DNA of 64,000 nucleotides from Leptasterias polaris (GCA_037783415.1 JAZGTN010000211.1:186001-250000), one strand, 5' to 3'; counted from the stretch's first letter, positions 34,401 to 46,158 are shown. The notes: generated by a model from the letters alone, not told the origin. A program made the numbers and translations.

Positions 34401-37400
34401 GATCAGACAGTAGGAGGGTTGACTGTGTACTATGTACCTTGTAGATGCTTTCACTACATGATATCATAGAACTGCAGACTGGAATAGTTTATGTATGATT
34501 CTAAACCACAGTGGTTGATCAGACAGTAGGAGGGTTGACTGTGTACTATGTACATGTAGATGCATTCACTACATGATATCATAGAACTGCAGACTGGAAT
34601 AGTTTATGTATGATTCTAAACCACAGTGGGTGATCAGACAGTAGGAGGGTTGACTGTGTACTATGTACCTTGTAGATGCTTTCACTACATGATATCATAT
34701 TATTGCAGAATGGAATAATTTATCTTTGATTCTAAACCACAGTGGATGATTAGACAGTAGGAGGGTTGACTGTGTACTATGTACATGTAGATGCATTCAC
34801 TACATGATATCATAAAATTGTAGGCTGGAATAGTTTATGTATGATTCTAAACCACAGTGGGTGATCAGACAGTAGGAGGGTTGACTGTGTACCTTGTAAA
34901 TGCATTCACTACATGATATCATAGAACTGCAGACTGGAATAGTTTATGTATGATTCTAAACAACAGTGGTTGATCAGACAGTAGGAGGGTTGACTGTGTA
35001 CTTTGTAGATGCATTCACTACATGATATCATATTATTGCAGAATGGAATAGTTTATCTATGATTCTAAACCACAGTGGGTGATCAGACAGTAGGAGGGTT
35101 GACTGTGTACTATGTACATGTAGATGCATTCACTACATGATATCATAGAACTGATGCCTGGAATAATTTATCTTTGATTCTAAACCACAGTGGGTGATCA
35201 GACAGTAGGAGGGTTGACTGTGTACTATGTACCTTGTAGATGCTTTCACTACATGATATCATAGAACTGCAGACTGGAATAGTTTATGTATGATTCTAAA
35301 CCACAGTGGTTGATCAGACAGTAGGAGGGTTGACTGTGTACTATGTACATGTAGATGCATTCACTACATGATATCATAGAACTGCAGACTGGAATAGTTT
35401 ATGTATGATTCTAAACCACAGTGGGTGATCAGACAGTAGGAGGGTTGACTGTGTACTATGTACCTTGTAGATGCTTTCACTACATGATATCATATTATTG
35501 CAGAATGGAATAATTATCTTTGATTCTAAACCACAGTGGATGATTAGACAGTAGGAGTGTTGACTGTGTACTATGTACATGTAGATGCATTCACTACATG
35601 ATATCATAGAACTGATGCCTGGAATAATTTATCTTTGATTCTAAACCACAGTGGGTGATCAGACAGTAGGAGGGTTGACTGTGTACCTTGTAGATGCATT
35701 CACTACATTATATCATAGAACTGCAGACTGGAATAGTTTATGTATGATTCTAAACAACAGTGAGTGATCAGACAGTAGGAGGGTTGACTGTGTACTATGT
35801 AGATGCATTCACTACATGATATCATATTATTGCAGAATGGAATAATTTATCTTTGATTCTAAACCACAGTGGTTGATCAGACAGTAGGAGGGTTGACTGT
35901 GTACTATGTACATGTAGATGCATTCACTACATGATATCATAGAACTGCAGACTGGAATAATTTATCTTTGATTCTAAACCACAGTGGGTGATCAGACAGT
36001 AGGAGGGTTGACTGTGTACCTTGTAGATGCATTCACTACATGATATCATAGAACTGCAGAGTGGAATAGTTTATCTATGATTCTAAACCACAGTGGTTGA
36101 TCAGACAGTAGGAGGGTTGACTGTGTACTATGTACATGTAGATGCATTCACTACATGATATCATAGAACTGCAGACTGGAATAGTTTATGTATGATTCTA
36201 AACAACAGTGGGTGATCAGACAGTAGGAGGGTTGACTGTGTACTATGTACCTTGTAGATGCATTCACTACATGATATAGAACTGCAGACTGGAATAGTTT
36301 ATCTATGATTCTAAACCACAGTGGGTGATCAGACAGTAGGAGGGTTGACTGTGTACTATGTACATGTAGATGCATTCACTACATGATATCATAGAACTGA
36401 TGCCTGGAATAATTTATCTTTGATTCTACAGTGGGTGATCAGACAGTAGGAGGGTTGACTGTGTACTATGTACCTTGTAGATGCTTTCACTACATGATAT
36501 CATAGAGCTGCAGACTGGAATAGTTTATCTATGATTCTAAACCACAGTGGTTGATCAGACAGTAGGAGGGTTGACTGTGTACTATGTACATGTAGATGCA
36601 TTCACTACATGATATCATAGAACTGCAGACTGGAATAGTTTATGTATGATTCTAAACCACAGTGGGTGATCAGACAGTAGGAGGGTTGACTGTGTACTAT
36701 GTACACACATGTACCTTGTAGATGCTTTCACTACATGATATCATATTATTGCAGAATGGAATAATTTATCTTTGATTCTAAACCACAGTGGATGATTAGA
36801 CAGTAGGAGGGTTGACTGTGTACTATGTACATGTAGATGCATTCACTACATGATATCATAAAATTGTAGGCTGGAATAGTTTATGTATGATTCTAAACCA
36901 CAGTGGGTGATCAGACAGTAGGAGGGTTGACTGTGTACTATGTACATGTAGATGCATTCACTACATGATATCATAGAACTGTTGCCTGGAATAATTTATC
37001 TTTGATTCTAAACCACAGTGGTTGATCAGACAGTAGGAGGGTTGACTGTGTACTATGTACATGTAGATGCATTCACTACATGATATCATAGAACTGCAGA
37101 CTGGAATAATTTATCTTTGATTCTAAACCACAGTGGGTGATCAGACAGTAGGAGGGTTGACTGTGTACTATGTACCTTGTAGATGCATTCACTACATGAT
37201 ATCATAGAACTGCAGACTGGAATAGTTTATCTATGATTCTAAACCACAGTGGTTGATCAGACAGTAGGAAGGTTGACTGTGTACTATGTAAATGTAGATG
37301 CATTCACTACATGATATCATAGAACTGCAGACTGGAATAGTTTATCTATGATTCTAAACCACAGTGGGTGATCAGACAGTAGGAGGGTTGACTGTGTACT

Positions 37401-39972
37401 ATGTACCTTGTACATGCATTCACTACATGATATCATAGAACTGCAGAATGGAATAGTTTATGTATGATTTTAAACAGCAGTGGATGATTAGACAGTAGGA
37501 GGGTTGACTGTGTACTATGTACCTTGTAGATGCATTCACTACATGATATCATAGAACTGCAGACTGGAATAGTTTATGTATGATTCTAAACAACAGTGAG
37601 TGATCAGACAGTAGGAGGGTTGACTGTGTACTATGTAGATGCATTCACTACATGATATCATATTATTGCAGAATGGAATAATTTATCTTTGATTCTAAAC
37701 CACGGTGGATGATTAGACAGTAGGAGGGTTGACTGTGTACTATGTAAATGTTGATGCATTCACTACATGATATCATAGAACTGCAGACTGGAATAATTTA
37801 TCTTTGATTCTAAACCACAGTGGATGATTAGACAGTAGGAGGGTTGACTGTGTACTATGTACCTTGTAGATGCATTCACTACATGATATCATAGAACTTC
37901 AGAATGGAATAGTTTATGTATGATTCTAAACCACAGTGGGTGATCAGACAGTAGGAGGGTGGGTGATCAGACAGTAGGAGGGTTGACTGTGTACTATGTA
38001 GATGCATTCACTACATGATATCATATTATTGCAGAATGGAATAGTTTATCATTCATTCTAAACCACAGTGGGTGATTAGACAGTAGGAGGGTTGACTGTG
38101 TACTATGTACATGTAGATGCATTCACTACATGATATCATAGAACTGATGCCTGGAATAATTTATCTTTGATTCTAAACCACAGTGGGTGATCAGACAGTA
38201 GGAGGGTTGACTGTGTACTATGTACCTTGTAGATGCATTCACTACATGATATCATAGAACTGCAGAATGGAATAGTTTATCTATGATTCTAAACAACAGT
38301 GGATGATTAGACAGTAGGAGGGTTGACTGTGTGTACTATGTAGATGCAATCACTACATGATATCATAGAAGTGATGCCTGGAATAATTTATCTTTGATTC
38401 TAAACCACAGTGGATGATTAGACAGTAGGAGGGTTGACTGTGTACTATGTACATGTAGATGTATTCACTACATGATATCATATAACTGATGCCTGGAATA
38501 CTTTATCTTTGATTCTAAACCACAGTGGGTGATCAGACAGTAGGAGGGTTGACTGTGTACTATGTACCTTGTAGATGCATTCACTACATGATATCATAGA
38601 ACTGCAGACTTGAATAGTTTATCTATGATTCTAAACCACAGTGGTTGATCAGACAGTAGGAGGGTTGACTGTGTACTATGTAAATGTAGATGCATTCACT
38701 ACATGATATCATAGAACTGCAGACTGGAATAGTTTATCTATGATTGTAAACCACAGTGGGTGATTAGACAGTAGGAGGGTTGACTGTGTACTATGTAGAT
38801 GCAATCACTACATGATATCATAGAACTGATGCCTGGAATAATTTATCTTTGATTCTAAACCACAATGGGTGATCAGACAGTAGGAGGTTTGACTGTGTAC
38901 CTTGTAGATGCATTCACTACATGATATCATAGAACTGCAGACTGGAATAGTTTATCTTTGATTCTAAACCACAGTGGGTGATTATACAGTAGGAGGGTTG
39001 ACTGTGTACTATGTAGATGCATTCACTACATGATATCATATTATTGCAGAATGGAATAATTTATCTTTGATTCTAAACCACGGTGGATGATTAGACAGTA
39101 GGAGGGTTGACTGTGCACTATGTAAATGTAGATGCATTCACTACATGATATCATAGAACTGCAGACTGGAATAATTTATCTTTGATTCTAAACCACAGTG
39201 GATGATTAGACAGTAGGAGGGTTGACTGTGTACTATGTACCTTGTAGATGCATTCACTACATGATATCATAGAACTGCAGAATGGAATAGTTTATCTATG
39301 ATTCTAAACAACAGTGGATGATTAGACAGTAGGAGGGTTGACTGTGTACTATGTAGATGCATTCACTACATGATATCATATTATTGCAGAATGGAATAGT
39401 TTATCTATGATTCTAAACCACAGTGGTTTATCAGACAGTAGGAGGGTTGACTGTGTACTATGTACATGTACATGTAGATGCATTCACTACATGATATCAT
39501 AGAACTGCAGACTGGAATAGTTTATGTATGATTCTAAACAACAGTGAGTGATCAGACAGTAGGAGGGTTGACTGTACTATGTAGATGCATTCACTACATG
39601 ATATCATATTATTGCAGAATGGAATAGTTTATCTATGATTCTAAACCACAGTGGTTGATCAGACAGTAGGAGGGTTGACTGTGTACTATGTACATGTAGA
39701 TGCATTCACTACATGATATAGAACTGCAGACCGGAATAGTTTATGTATGATTCTAAACAACAGTGAGTGATCAGACAGTAGGAGGGTTGACTGTACTATG
39801 TAGATGCATTCACTACATGATATCATATTATTGCAGAATGGAATAATTTATCTTTGATTCTAAACCACGGTGGATGATTAGACAGTAGGAGGGTTGACTG
39901 TGTACTATGTAAATGTAGATGCATTCACTACATGATATCATAGAACTGCAGAATGGAATAGTTTATCTATGA
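31424..39972. repeat. Satellite array, left arm (~109-117 bp monomers)
   Basis: Monomer landmarks in order: 'GATGCATTCACTACATGATA', 'GAATAGTTTATCTATGATTC', 'AAACCACAGTGGGTGATCAG', 'CAGTAGGAGGGTTGACTGTG'. Length varies mainly in the linker after GTGTACTATGTA, where CATGTA or CCTTGTA may be added (109, 115 or 116 bp). The first few monomers from 31424 are the most diverged, as expected at an array edge. A local higher-order period of 795 bp (seven monomers) is visible at 34099/34894. Open frames inside are by-products of the repeat. The arm ends at the DIRS insertion. Confidence 0.97.
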
Positions 39973-40129
39973 GTCTATTTCATTCACTTACCCAAATAGT
40001 TACTACTTATGCATATTTCATAGCCGGCAGGCTAATTCGCTAGAAAGATTTGACAACCATTAGGGCGCCCTCTCGTGCCCACCCAGCATGCTACGCAGTA
40101 GCTCCGCCATCTTACGTCCTTCTTTTTCT
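39973..40129 (+). repeat. DIRS left inverted terminal repeat
   Basis: The 13 bp outer tip (GTCTATTTCATTC, 39973-39985) is unique to this end; 39986-40129 (144 bp) is the exact reverse complement of 46214-46357. The first 43 bp (39973-40015) are also found inverted in the internal complementary region at 46063-46105. Confidence 0.96.
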
Positions 40130-40139
40130 AGCGACGGTA

Positions 40140-41470
40140 CGGTGTACACGTGAGTTTTCACGCTCTTGCTTGGAAACCTGAGAATTGTGCTTTCGCTTTT
40201 CCTGATAAAGGTTTTACTAAGATTTTTCAACCAGTTTGATTTGTAGAGTTCTTTAATTATATTTGAGTGAAAATTTTGCGTTTTTGGAAGATTTCGAGAC
40301 GATTTCTGTTGAGGCCAGTCGAGCGCGAGTAGCACTCGTTGGTCTCGGGGATCGAACGTATCCTCTTGCTGTATAATACAAGTGTATAATATCTATTGTT
40401 GTGTCTCCTGTGTCTTCCTTATTTTGAAAAAAAAATAAAAATACACGTTATATATATTAACTAGTGTCTCACTTCCGTGAGACTCCCTACTCCGGGAGCA
40501 GTACTCCCGGCCGTTGTAGGAGGCTAGTTAGAGTCGGTGTTCCACTTGTTTACACTCGTGGGACTCCCTACTCCGGGAGAAGTACTCCCGGCCGTTGTAG
40601 GAGACTGACTCCGAGGGCTCAGTACCTTACGTTTCTTGTATATATATTAACTAGTGTCTCACTTCCGTGAGACTCCCTACTCCGGGAGCAGTACTCCCGG
40701 CCGTTGTAGGAGGCTAGTTAGAGTCGGTGTTCCACTTGTTTACACTCGTGGGACTCCCTACTCCGGGAGAAGTACTCTCGGCCGTTGTAGGAGACTGACT
40801 CCGAGGGCTCAGTACCTTACGTTTCTTGCTAGTGTTCTTCTGGTCGCGACCAGTTGATCTCCCTGCCCCGGGAGAAGTACTCCCGGTCCGGTGCAGGAGG
40901 CTAGCGGAGATAGAGCTTGGGTATACCGGTTAAATCCGTTCCCTTCCCCTGCTCGCTCCCCCCCTCGCTCCAGCGGAGAGCGTGGGGCCCAACGAAGCTA
41001 TTATACGGGGTATACCGGCCTCTGGCCTCTCCCTTGCCCCGTCTGCTATCGTTACTGAGCCGGTCCCTGAACTTACGGGCTTGCCGTGGGTGATTTGCGC
41101 GTGGGTGATTTGCGCCGGTAAGGCCATTCAATTTCCCCGGTCAGTCTGTCTTCCCTCGCCACCGCGGTTGGCTTGGGTTGCGGGACCTTTTGAGAAAGCT
41201 GCTACGGGGAATATCGACCGTTCGGTCCTTCCCTTCCCCTACAGTTACGGCTAGATTAAAAATAACTAGCCATTACGTAGAGCGAATTTTTCGCGGGAAT
41301 CAACGACTCCGATTTCCCGCGAATTTACGCTCGGAGTGAAGTACAGTACCGACCATAACGAAGTCCACACTGTACGTACCTGCCCTAGCGTTTTAGTGAT
41401 TTATCGCGATTATCACGATTATCGCGATTTATCGCGTTTTAACACGATTTATCACGATATATAATTCGCA
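40140..41470 (+). promoter_or_regulatory. DIRS 5' leader with tandem and hairpin repeats
   Basis: A 190 bp unit is directly repeated at about 40452-40641 and 40642-40831. Each unit contains two copies of a strong hairpin, CCGGGAG-AAGTA-CTCCCGG or its GCAGTA variant, and a fifth copy lies at about 40868-40890. Around 41395-41460 there is a run of TATCGCGAT/TATCACGAT words. No reading frame here looks coding. The region probably holds promoter and RNA-structure signals; their function is inferred only from position. Confidence 0.7.
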
Positions 41471-41553
41471 ATGAAAAAGGGCACAGCTAAGGGTCCGAGT
41501 GGTACCAAGTGTAAACCCATGAAAAATACAACACATCATCAGTCCTTGGACTC

Positions 41554-43302
41554 GTGACTTCACCCGGTCCTCAGGCGCGGGCTTCCTCAGGAAACTCAAC
41601 GCCTCGACCAACCACTGGATTGCTAGCCCAGGCTACTCCAGGGAGTGAACGGGCGGGATCAGAGTTAGAGGCTTCACGGGATCCTCCTCCCCTGCTCCAT
41701 AGGGTGAGAGAATCCCAGTCAACTTCATTCACTGATCGCTGCTCGGGAGTACCGATGATTGACCCTTTATCGGAGTTTTCCCGGGGTAGTGCGACTGACA
41801 GTCCTTCAGGCAAGAAGGCTAAGCAGAAACGCCCAGTTTCCTCTTCTGATGATTCTTCAACAACACTGAAGATCAAGAAGAAAAAGAAAAAGGATACCAT
41901 ATCCTGTGCGGTTTTTATGAAGGCATTTGATTCCATCAGTACTTCATTGGCCGCGATCGCCCAACAACAGTGGAGGACGGCACCCGATTCACAACGGGCT
42001 CCCCCGCCATCCACCTTCCCGGACCCAGACCCGGGGTTGATCATTCAGGGACCGATCATGGCAGCTCCAGGCTATCCCGGCCTCCCAGGACCATCCGAGG
42101 AAGGCGGTAGTGAGCCAGAGGTGCCCCTCACTCCAGAGCGTGCCCGTCGCCCACCAGGTTCACCGACGGCCATCTCACTACATCCCTCGACAACTTTTGG
42201 GGTCTCCGACAGTGAGGAACCCGAGGGGGAACTGAGCTCACGTGAGTCACGTGTATGCTCTGAGGAAGATGAGGCCGCGGACCCAAGCAGTTTTTCACCT
42301 TTTGAAACTCAGCTTCGGTTGATACAACGAGACATGGTACGTGTCCTCAAGCTACCGGCCGATGATAACCCAGAAGAGTCATCTCGACATCGTTCCTTTA
42401 AGACACGAACGGGAGGGGAGGAAACGCGTAGTACGCCGTTCCCGACCCTCCCGCTAGACCGACTTTGTGTGGATCGCATCAAGAGCACAGCCTCTCTGAA
42501 GAAATGGATCCCGCACACGAGAAGATCGAAAAATTATTTTCAATACCCACAAAAGGACTGTGAGGACTTTTTTACAGTTCCCACTATACCATCTACCGTT
42601 AAAGACAAGCTCTCGAGCGATGGAGGTAAGGCCTCGGCTAAGGCGATCTTCGCTGACAAGAGTAAAGCTCGACTGGAAGAGCAGATGAAGAAGATTGATG
42701 AGGCTGCTCGGTTTGGCGCCAAAGCTAACGCCTTTCTTCTACTGCTGTCAGAGTATATTGTCTGCGCCTGTGAGGAGGGCGCATCCACCCCAGCGGATAT
42801 GCTTGCTGTAGCTTTTCGTTGTTTGGAGGAGGGCCTAAGGATGTCCCTAGAGCAGTTCACTCGGATCTCGCTCCAGGCTACACGATCCCGAAGGACAAAC
42901 GTCCTGGAGACGTTGTACATCCCCTATGACGGAGCAAAGAAAAAGTTGGAAGACATTTCGCTCCTTGGGAATGACCTCTTTGGAGGACAATTTCAAGAGG
43001 TCCTTGAGGCAGAGGCCAAGCGTCTGAAGACAGCGGACAAACTGAACCTGCGGAAACCAGTGGCGCCGAAGGCTAGGTTTGGAGGGAAGAAGACCAACAA
43101 GGTCAGCTTTACGCCACGTCCGGCGTTCCGTAAGGCCCTCAAGTCCTCTCACCAGCAGGCCCCTAGGACATCTCCCGGCACTGCTCTGGCGACACCTCGC
43201 TACTCCCAGACTGCCTGTCATAACTTCCAGACGGGCGGCAGGGGCCGTGGCGGCGGTAGGCCCCCTCCCCCTCCCCGCTACTCAGGGGGGTGGAGGAGGT
43301 GA
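41554..43302 (+). CDS. DIRS gag-like protein (ORF1)
   Basis: About 580 codons. Composition is Ser/Pro/Glu-rich at first, with a Lys run 'KIKKKKKKDT', a more globular central part ('DRLCVDRIKSTASLKKWIPH', 'FAFRCLEEGLRMSL'-like helices) and a Gly/Arg/Pro-rich tail ('GGRGRGGGRPPPPPRYSGG') likely to bind nucleic acid. No CCHC knuckle, as usual in DIRS. The frame begins without an ATG: TAA at 41512, first codon listed is GTG. An ATG at 41471 (MKKGTAKGPSG...) in another phase stops at 41555, just where this frame becomes gag-like, so the true start is probably 41471 with one base lost or gained between. It precedes the RT frame, which overlaps its 3' end. Confidence 0.82.
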   Translation: MTSPGPQARASSGNSTPRPTTGLLAQATPGSERAGSELEASRDPPPLLHRVRESQSTSFTDRCSGVPMIDPLSEFSRGSATDSPSGKKAKQKRPVSSSDDSSTTLKIKKKKKKDTISCAVFMKAFDSISTSLAAIAQQQWRTAPDSQRAPPPSTFPDPDPGLIIQGPIMAAPGYPGLPGPSEEGGSEPEVPLTPERARRPPGSPTAISLHPSTTFGVSDSEEPEGELSSRESRVCSEEDEAADPSSFSPFETQLRLIQRDMVRVLKLPADDNPEESSRHRSFKTRTGGEETRSTPFPTLPLDRLCVDRIKSTASLKKWIPHTRRSKNYFQYPQKDCEDFFTVPTIPSTVKDKLSSDGGKASAKAIFADKSKARLEEQMKKIDEAARFGAKANAFLLLLSEYIVCACEEGASTPADMLAVAFRCLEEGLRMSLEQFTRISLQATRSRRTNVLETLYIPYDGAKKKLEDISLLGNDLFGGQFQEVLEAEAKRLKTADKLNLRKPVAPKARFGGKKTNKVSFTPRPAFRKALKSSHQQAPRTSPGTALATPRYSQTACHNFQTGGRGRGGGRPPPPPRYSGGWRR

Positions 43303-45058
43303 CGTCCTGCTCCCGACTCTGGCCCCCGACCTGGGACCCGTCGGGGGCCGCCTCAGAAATTTCGCAGGGTCTTGGGACGAGATCACGTCCGACGCATGGG
43401 TGCTCGCAACGGTAAAGCACAGCTACCGTTTGGAGTTCACGAGCACCCCTCCGTCGGACACCCTAGTTTGCGAAACGCCAGTTCCTGCAAACAGAGAAAA
43501 ACGCCTGGCTCTAGAAAAAGAGATATCCTCCCTTTTAGAAAAACAGGCGGTGCGTCCGGTGGCGGAATCAGAACAGTTCCAAGGGTTCCTTTTGACGTTT
43601 TATCTAACGCCCAAAAAGGGAACCGCAGAATGGCGACCAATCATAAATCTGAAACCGCTCAATCGGTTCGTCAGACCGAGGCGCTTCCGGATGGAAACAC
43701 TCAAAGTGATCCTGGAGTCGCTACCCAAGGCAGTGTGGGCAGCATCGATCGACCTAAAAGATGCGTACCTCCACATACCCATCTTGTCGGAACACTCCCA
43801 ATACCTACGATTCAGGTATCGAGGGCGCACATTGGAGTTCACGGCTCTCCCGTTCGGACTCTCAACGTCACCAAGGGTGTTCACAAGAGTCACGCGAACA
43901 ATCGCAGCCTATCTACGCCGTCGGAATATCATGATTTATATGTATTTAGACGACTGGCTGGTTGTCGGCAGATCGGAATAAGAAACGTCCCGAAATATAC
44001 GGACTACCTGCGAGGTGACGAGGGCCATAGGTTTCATCATAAACGAGGAGAAATCCCATTTCATACCAACTCAGTCTCCGACATTCCTAGACGCGGTTGT
44101 CGACCTTCAGAAAAGCGTGGTTTTTCCCACAAAGGGGCGCACCACAGCCCTGCTTCAGTGCGTGGACCTGTTCCTGTTCGGCACGACGGCCACAGCACTG
44201 GCTTGGTTAAAACTCCTGGGCCTCATGGCCAGTCTGGTAGACCTGGTTCCATGGTGCCGCCTTCGAATGCGACCACTTCAGTTACATCTCATCAGAACGG
44301 ACAACACGACAGTCGTGTCCTATATAAACAGGCAGGGAGGCACGCGGTCACCGCAGCTATGCCTCCTCACCTGGGATATATTCCGGTGGCTCATCCAGAA
44401 CGAAGTAGTCCTGCAGGCAAGCCACATTCCAGGAGTGGAAAACACGGTGGCGGATGCACAGTCAAGGGGTACAGTGATCCCTACGGAGTGGACCCTGCAC
44501 AACGGAGTATTCCAGCAGATCTTCGCGACAGCGGGTCGACCACACATAGACCTCTTTGCGACAGAAATAAATGCCAAACTCCCGGTATTCTGCGCAAGGT
44601 TTCATCATCCCATGGCTTGGGCCACCGACGCCCTGGCCATAGACTGGACAGACATGTTCGCATATGCGTTCCCTCCGATATTCCTTCTCCAGAGAGTCAT
44701 AGGGAAGATAGAGCAGGAACCGTGCCGAATTCTCCTGATCGCTCCCTTCTGGCCACGCCAGCCGTGGTTCCTGAGGCTAGTGAGACTCCTGATAGGGGAT
44801 CCTCTAATCCTCCCGGATCGACACGATCTTCTATACCAACCACACTCCCATCTACTGCACCCGGCGCCGGGAGACCTCCACTTGGCGTGTTGGCCACTGT
44901 CCAGCGATCCCTCATTGCAGCAGGCCTTTCTAAGGAAGCTGCGGCCCTGGCAGCGAAGGGGCGTCACCTCTCCACACGAAAGGTTTACGACAGTCGACTT
45001 CGACATTTTAGTCGGTGGTGTGCCGACCGATCGGTGGATCCGGTCACAGCATCTCTAG
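43079..45058 (+). pseudogene. DIRS reverse transcriptase/RNase H frame, defective
   Basis: Overlaps the end of gag in another phase and has no ATG at its open start. RT: 'GRLRNFAGSWDEITSDAWVL' entry, 'GTAEWRPIINLKPLNRF', 'SIDLKDAYLHIPI' (first Asp, DNA 43751), 'ALPFGLSTSPRVFTRV', YLDD box at 43943-43954. A TAA at 43979-43981 interrupts the frame 8 codons later; the frame then continues without shift ('TRAIGFIINEEKSHFIPTQS'). RNase H: the C-terminal part 'RTDNTTVVSYINRQGG' and 'HIPGVENTVADAQSRG' is present, but the N-terminal half, including the first catalytic Asp segment, is missing at a junction near 44290. The last part ('HIDLFATEINAKLPVF', 'LLIAPFWPRQPWF') corresponds to the region DIRS elements carry after RNase H, annotated in the family as methyltransferase-like. 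Confidence 0.9.
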
Positions 45059-45999
45059 CAATGGTGTCGGATTTTCTGGTCCACCTCTTCAAATCCCAAC
45101 TGAAGGTGACAACGATAAAAAATTACAGATCGGCCATTGCTGCGGTCCACGCGGGGTTCCCTGATGATTCCACAATGTCATCGAACCCTGTATTAACACA
45201 ATTACTTCGGGGCATGTTTAATGAAAGACCCCCAGGACAGAGGCTTGTCCCATCTTGGGACTTGGGGCGCGTGCTAGAGAACTTAGCAGCGCCTCCATAT
45301 GAACCAGCGAACCTATCATCGCTGCTGCAACTTTCCACTAAGTTGGCCTTCCTTATAGCCGCAGCTTCGGCTAGACGGGGATGTGAAATCCAGGCACTAA
45401 CAATCCACCCGGGACACATCCGGTGGGAACCGGGCGGGGTTCGTCTTGTCCCCAGGGCATCGTTCCTGACAAAGAATCAGACGGCAATCTTTACTCCGCC
45501 TGACATCTTCATTCCCGAAATTGCGTCGGTATCGTCGGTGCGATCAGACAGGCTCTGGTGCCCCGTACGTTCCCTCAAATGGTACCTGGAACGTACCAAA
45601 TCACTTAGGGGGAATTGCGATCAAATATTTATCTCGACTACTCCCCCACATGGTCCGGCCTCCAAAGATACAATCAAGCGATGGATTGTATCGGCGATAA
45701 AGTCGGCTAACCCCGACTGGCTGTCCGATAAGGACAAAGGCAGTCAGGGAACCATACGTGCACACGACGTTCGCGCCGTGTCCACATCCTGGGCGTTCTT
45801 CAGGGGGATTTCCTTTGCAGAGATCTCACAAGCAGCTTGCTGGAAAGGCCCATCAACCTTTACCACCTGCTATCTGCGTGATGTGCTTCAGAGCGAAGGT
45901 GCCTTTGGGAGAGCAGTGCTGTCAGCATCTCAACCCAGAAGGGAATCCCAGCCAAGTGATCCCCCCAGGCGACACCAGGACAAAACTTTAAAAAAATAA
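43372..45999 (+). CDS. DIRS tyrosine recombinase frame (domain 44881-45999)
   Basis: The frame is open for 875 codons, but only the last ~373 look like protein. From 44881: 'LGVLATVQRSLIAAGLSKEA', a SAM-like/core-binding helix region ('STRKVYDSRLRHFSRWC', 'VTTIKNYRSAIAAVHAGF'), then the catalytic domain. Catalytic residues: Arg in 'AASARRGCEIQAL' (45373-45378), HDVR (45763-45774) and the nucleophile Tyr in 'TCYLRDV' (45871-45873). The domain looks complete. In this family the enzyme inserts a circular DNA by site-specific recombination. The upstream ~500 codons overlap RT/RNase H in another phase. Stop TAA 45997 lies inside an AATAAA. Confidence 0.92.
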   Translation: MGRDHVRRMGARNGKAQLPFGVHEHPSVGHPSLRNASSCKQRKTPGSRKRDILPFRKTGGASGGGIRTVPRVPFDVLSNAQKGNRRMATNHKSETAQSVRQTEALPDGNTQSDPGVATQGSVGSIDRPKRCVPPHTHLVGTLPIPTIQVSRAHIGVHGSPVRTLNVTKGVHKSHANNRSLSTPSEYHDLYVFRRLAGCRQIGIRNVPKYTDYLRGDEGHRFHHKRGEIPFHTNSVSDIPRRGCRPSEKRGFSHKGAHHSPASVRGPVPVRHDGHSTGLVKTPGPHGQSGRPGSMVPPSNATTSVTSHQNGQHDSRVLYKQAGRHAVTAAMPPHLGYIPVAHPERSSPAGKPHSRSGKHGGGCTVKGYSDPYGVDPAQRSIPADLRDSGSTTHRPLCDRNKCQTPGILRKVSSSHGLGHRRPGHRLDRHVRICVPSDIPSPESHREDRAGTVPNSPDRSLLATPAVVPEASETPDRGSSNPPGSTRSSIPTTLPSTAPGAGRPPLGVLATVQRSLIAAGLSKEAAALAAKGRHLSTRKVYDSRLRHFSRWCADRSVDPVTASLAMVSDFLVHLFKSQLKVTTIKNYRSAIAAVHAGFPDDSTMSSNPVLTQLLRGMFNERPPGQRLVPSWDLGRVLENLAAPPYEPANLSSLLQLSTKLAFLIAAASARRGCEIQALTIHPGHIRWEPGGVRLVPRASFLTKNQTAIFTPPDIFIPEIASVSSVRSDRLWCPVRSLKWYLERTKSLRGNCDQIFISTTPPHGPASKDTIKRWIVSAIKSANPDWLSDKDKGSQGTIRAHDVRAVSTSWAFFRGISFAEISQAACWKGPSTFTTCYLRDVLQSEGAFGRAVLSASQPRRESQPSDPPRRHQDKTLKK

Positions 46000-46012
46000 A
46001 ACATTAAATAAA
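45995..46012 (+). terminator. Polyadenylation hexamers of the DIRS transcript
   Basis: AATAAA at 45995-46000, overlapping the recombinase stop codon, and again at 46007-46012. Position just after the last frame fits a transcript end before the internal complementary region. Confidence 0.55.
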
Positions 46013-46062
46013 AAATGTTAAGGGCGACTCGCCTACCCAACCTCCATGTTGCGGTGCTATTC

Positions 46063-46158
46063 TATGCATAAGTAGTAACTATTTGGGTAAGTGAATGAAA
46101 TAGACTCCCCCACCACAGAAGTGTGGGATGAGTCTATGAATGATACTTACCCAAATAG
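46063..46158 (+). repeat. DIRS internal complementary region
   Basis: 46063-46105 is the exact reverse complement of the left tip (39973-40015), and 46107-46158 is the exact reverse complement of the right tip (46344-46395). One base, T at 46106, joins them. This segment is therefore a copy of the circle junction and is thought in DIRS replication to template regeneration of both ends. Confidence 0.96.

Noticed and set aside
35374..36375. Minus-strand frames of 74-77 codons in the satellite, and similar ones at 46280-46474
   Set aside because: They repeat with the monomer and exist only because the unit has few stops in one frame.
41471..41557. Separate small protein from ATG 41471
   Set aside because: It ends after 28 codons exactly where the gag frame opens; more likely the displaced N-terminus of gag.
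43079..44577. Several minus-strand frames of 60-157 codons inside the DIRS coding region
   Set aside because: Shadows of the GC-rich gag, RT and recombinase frames.
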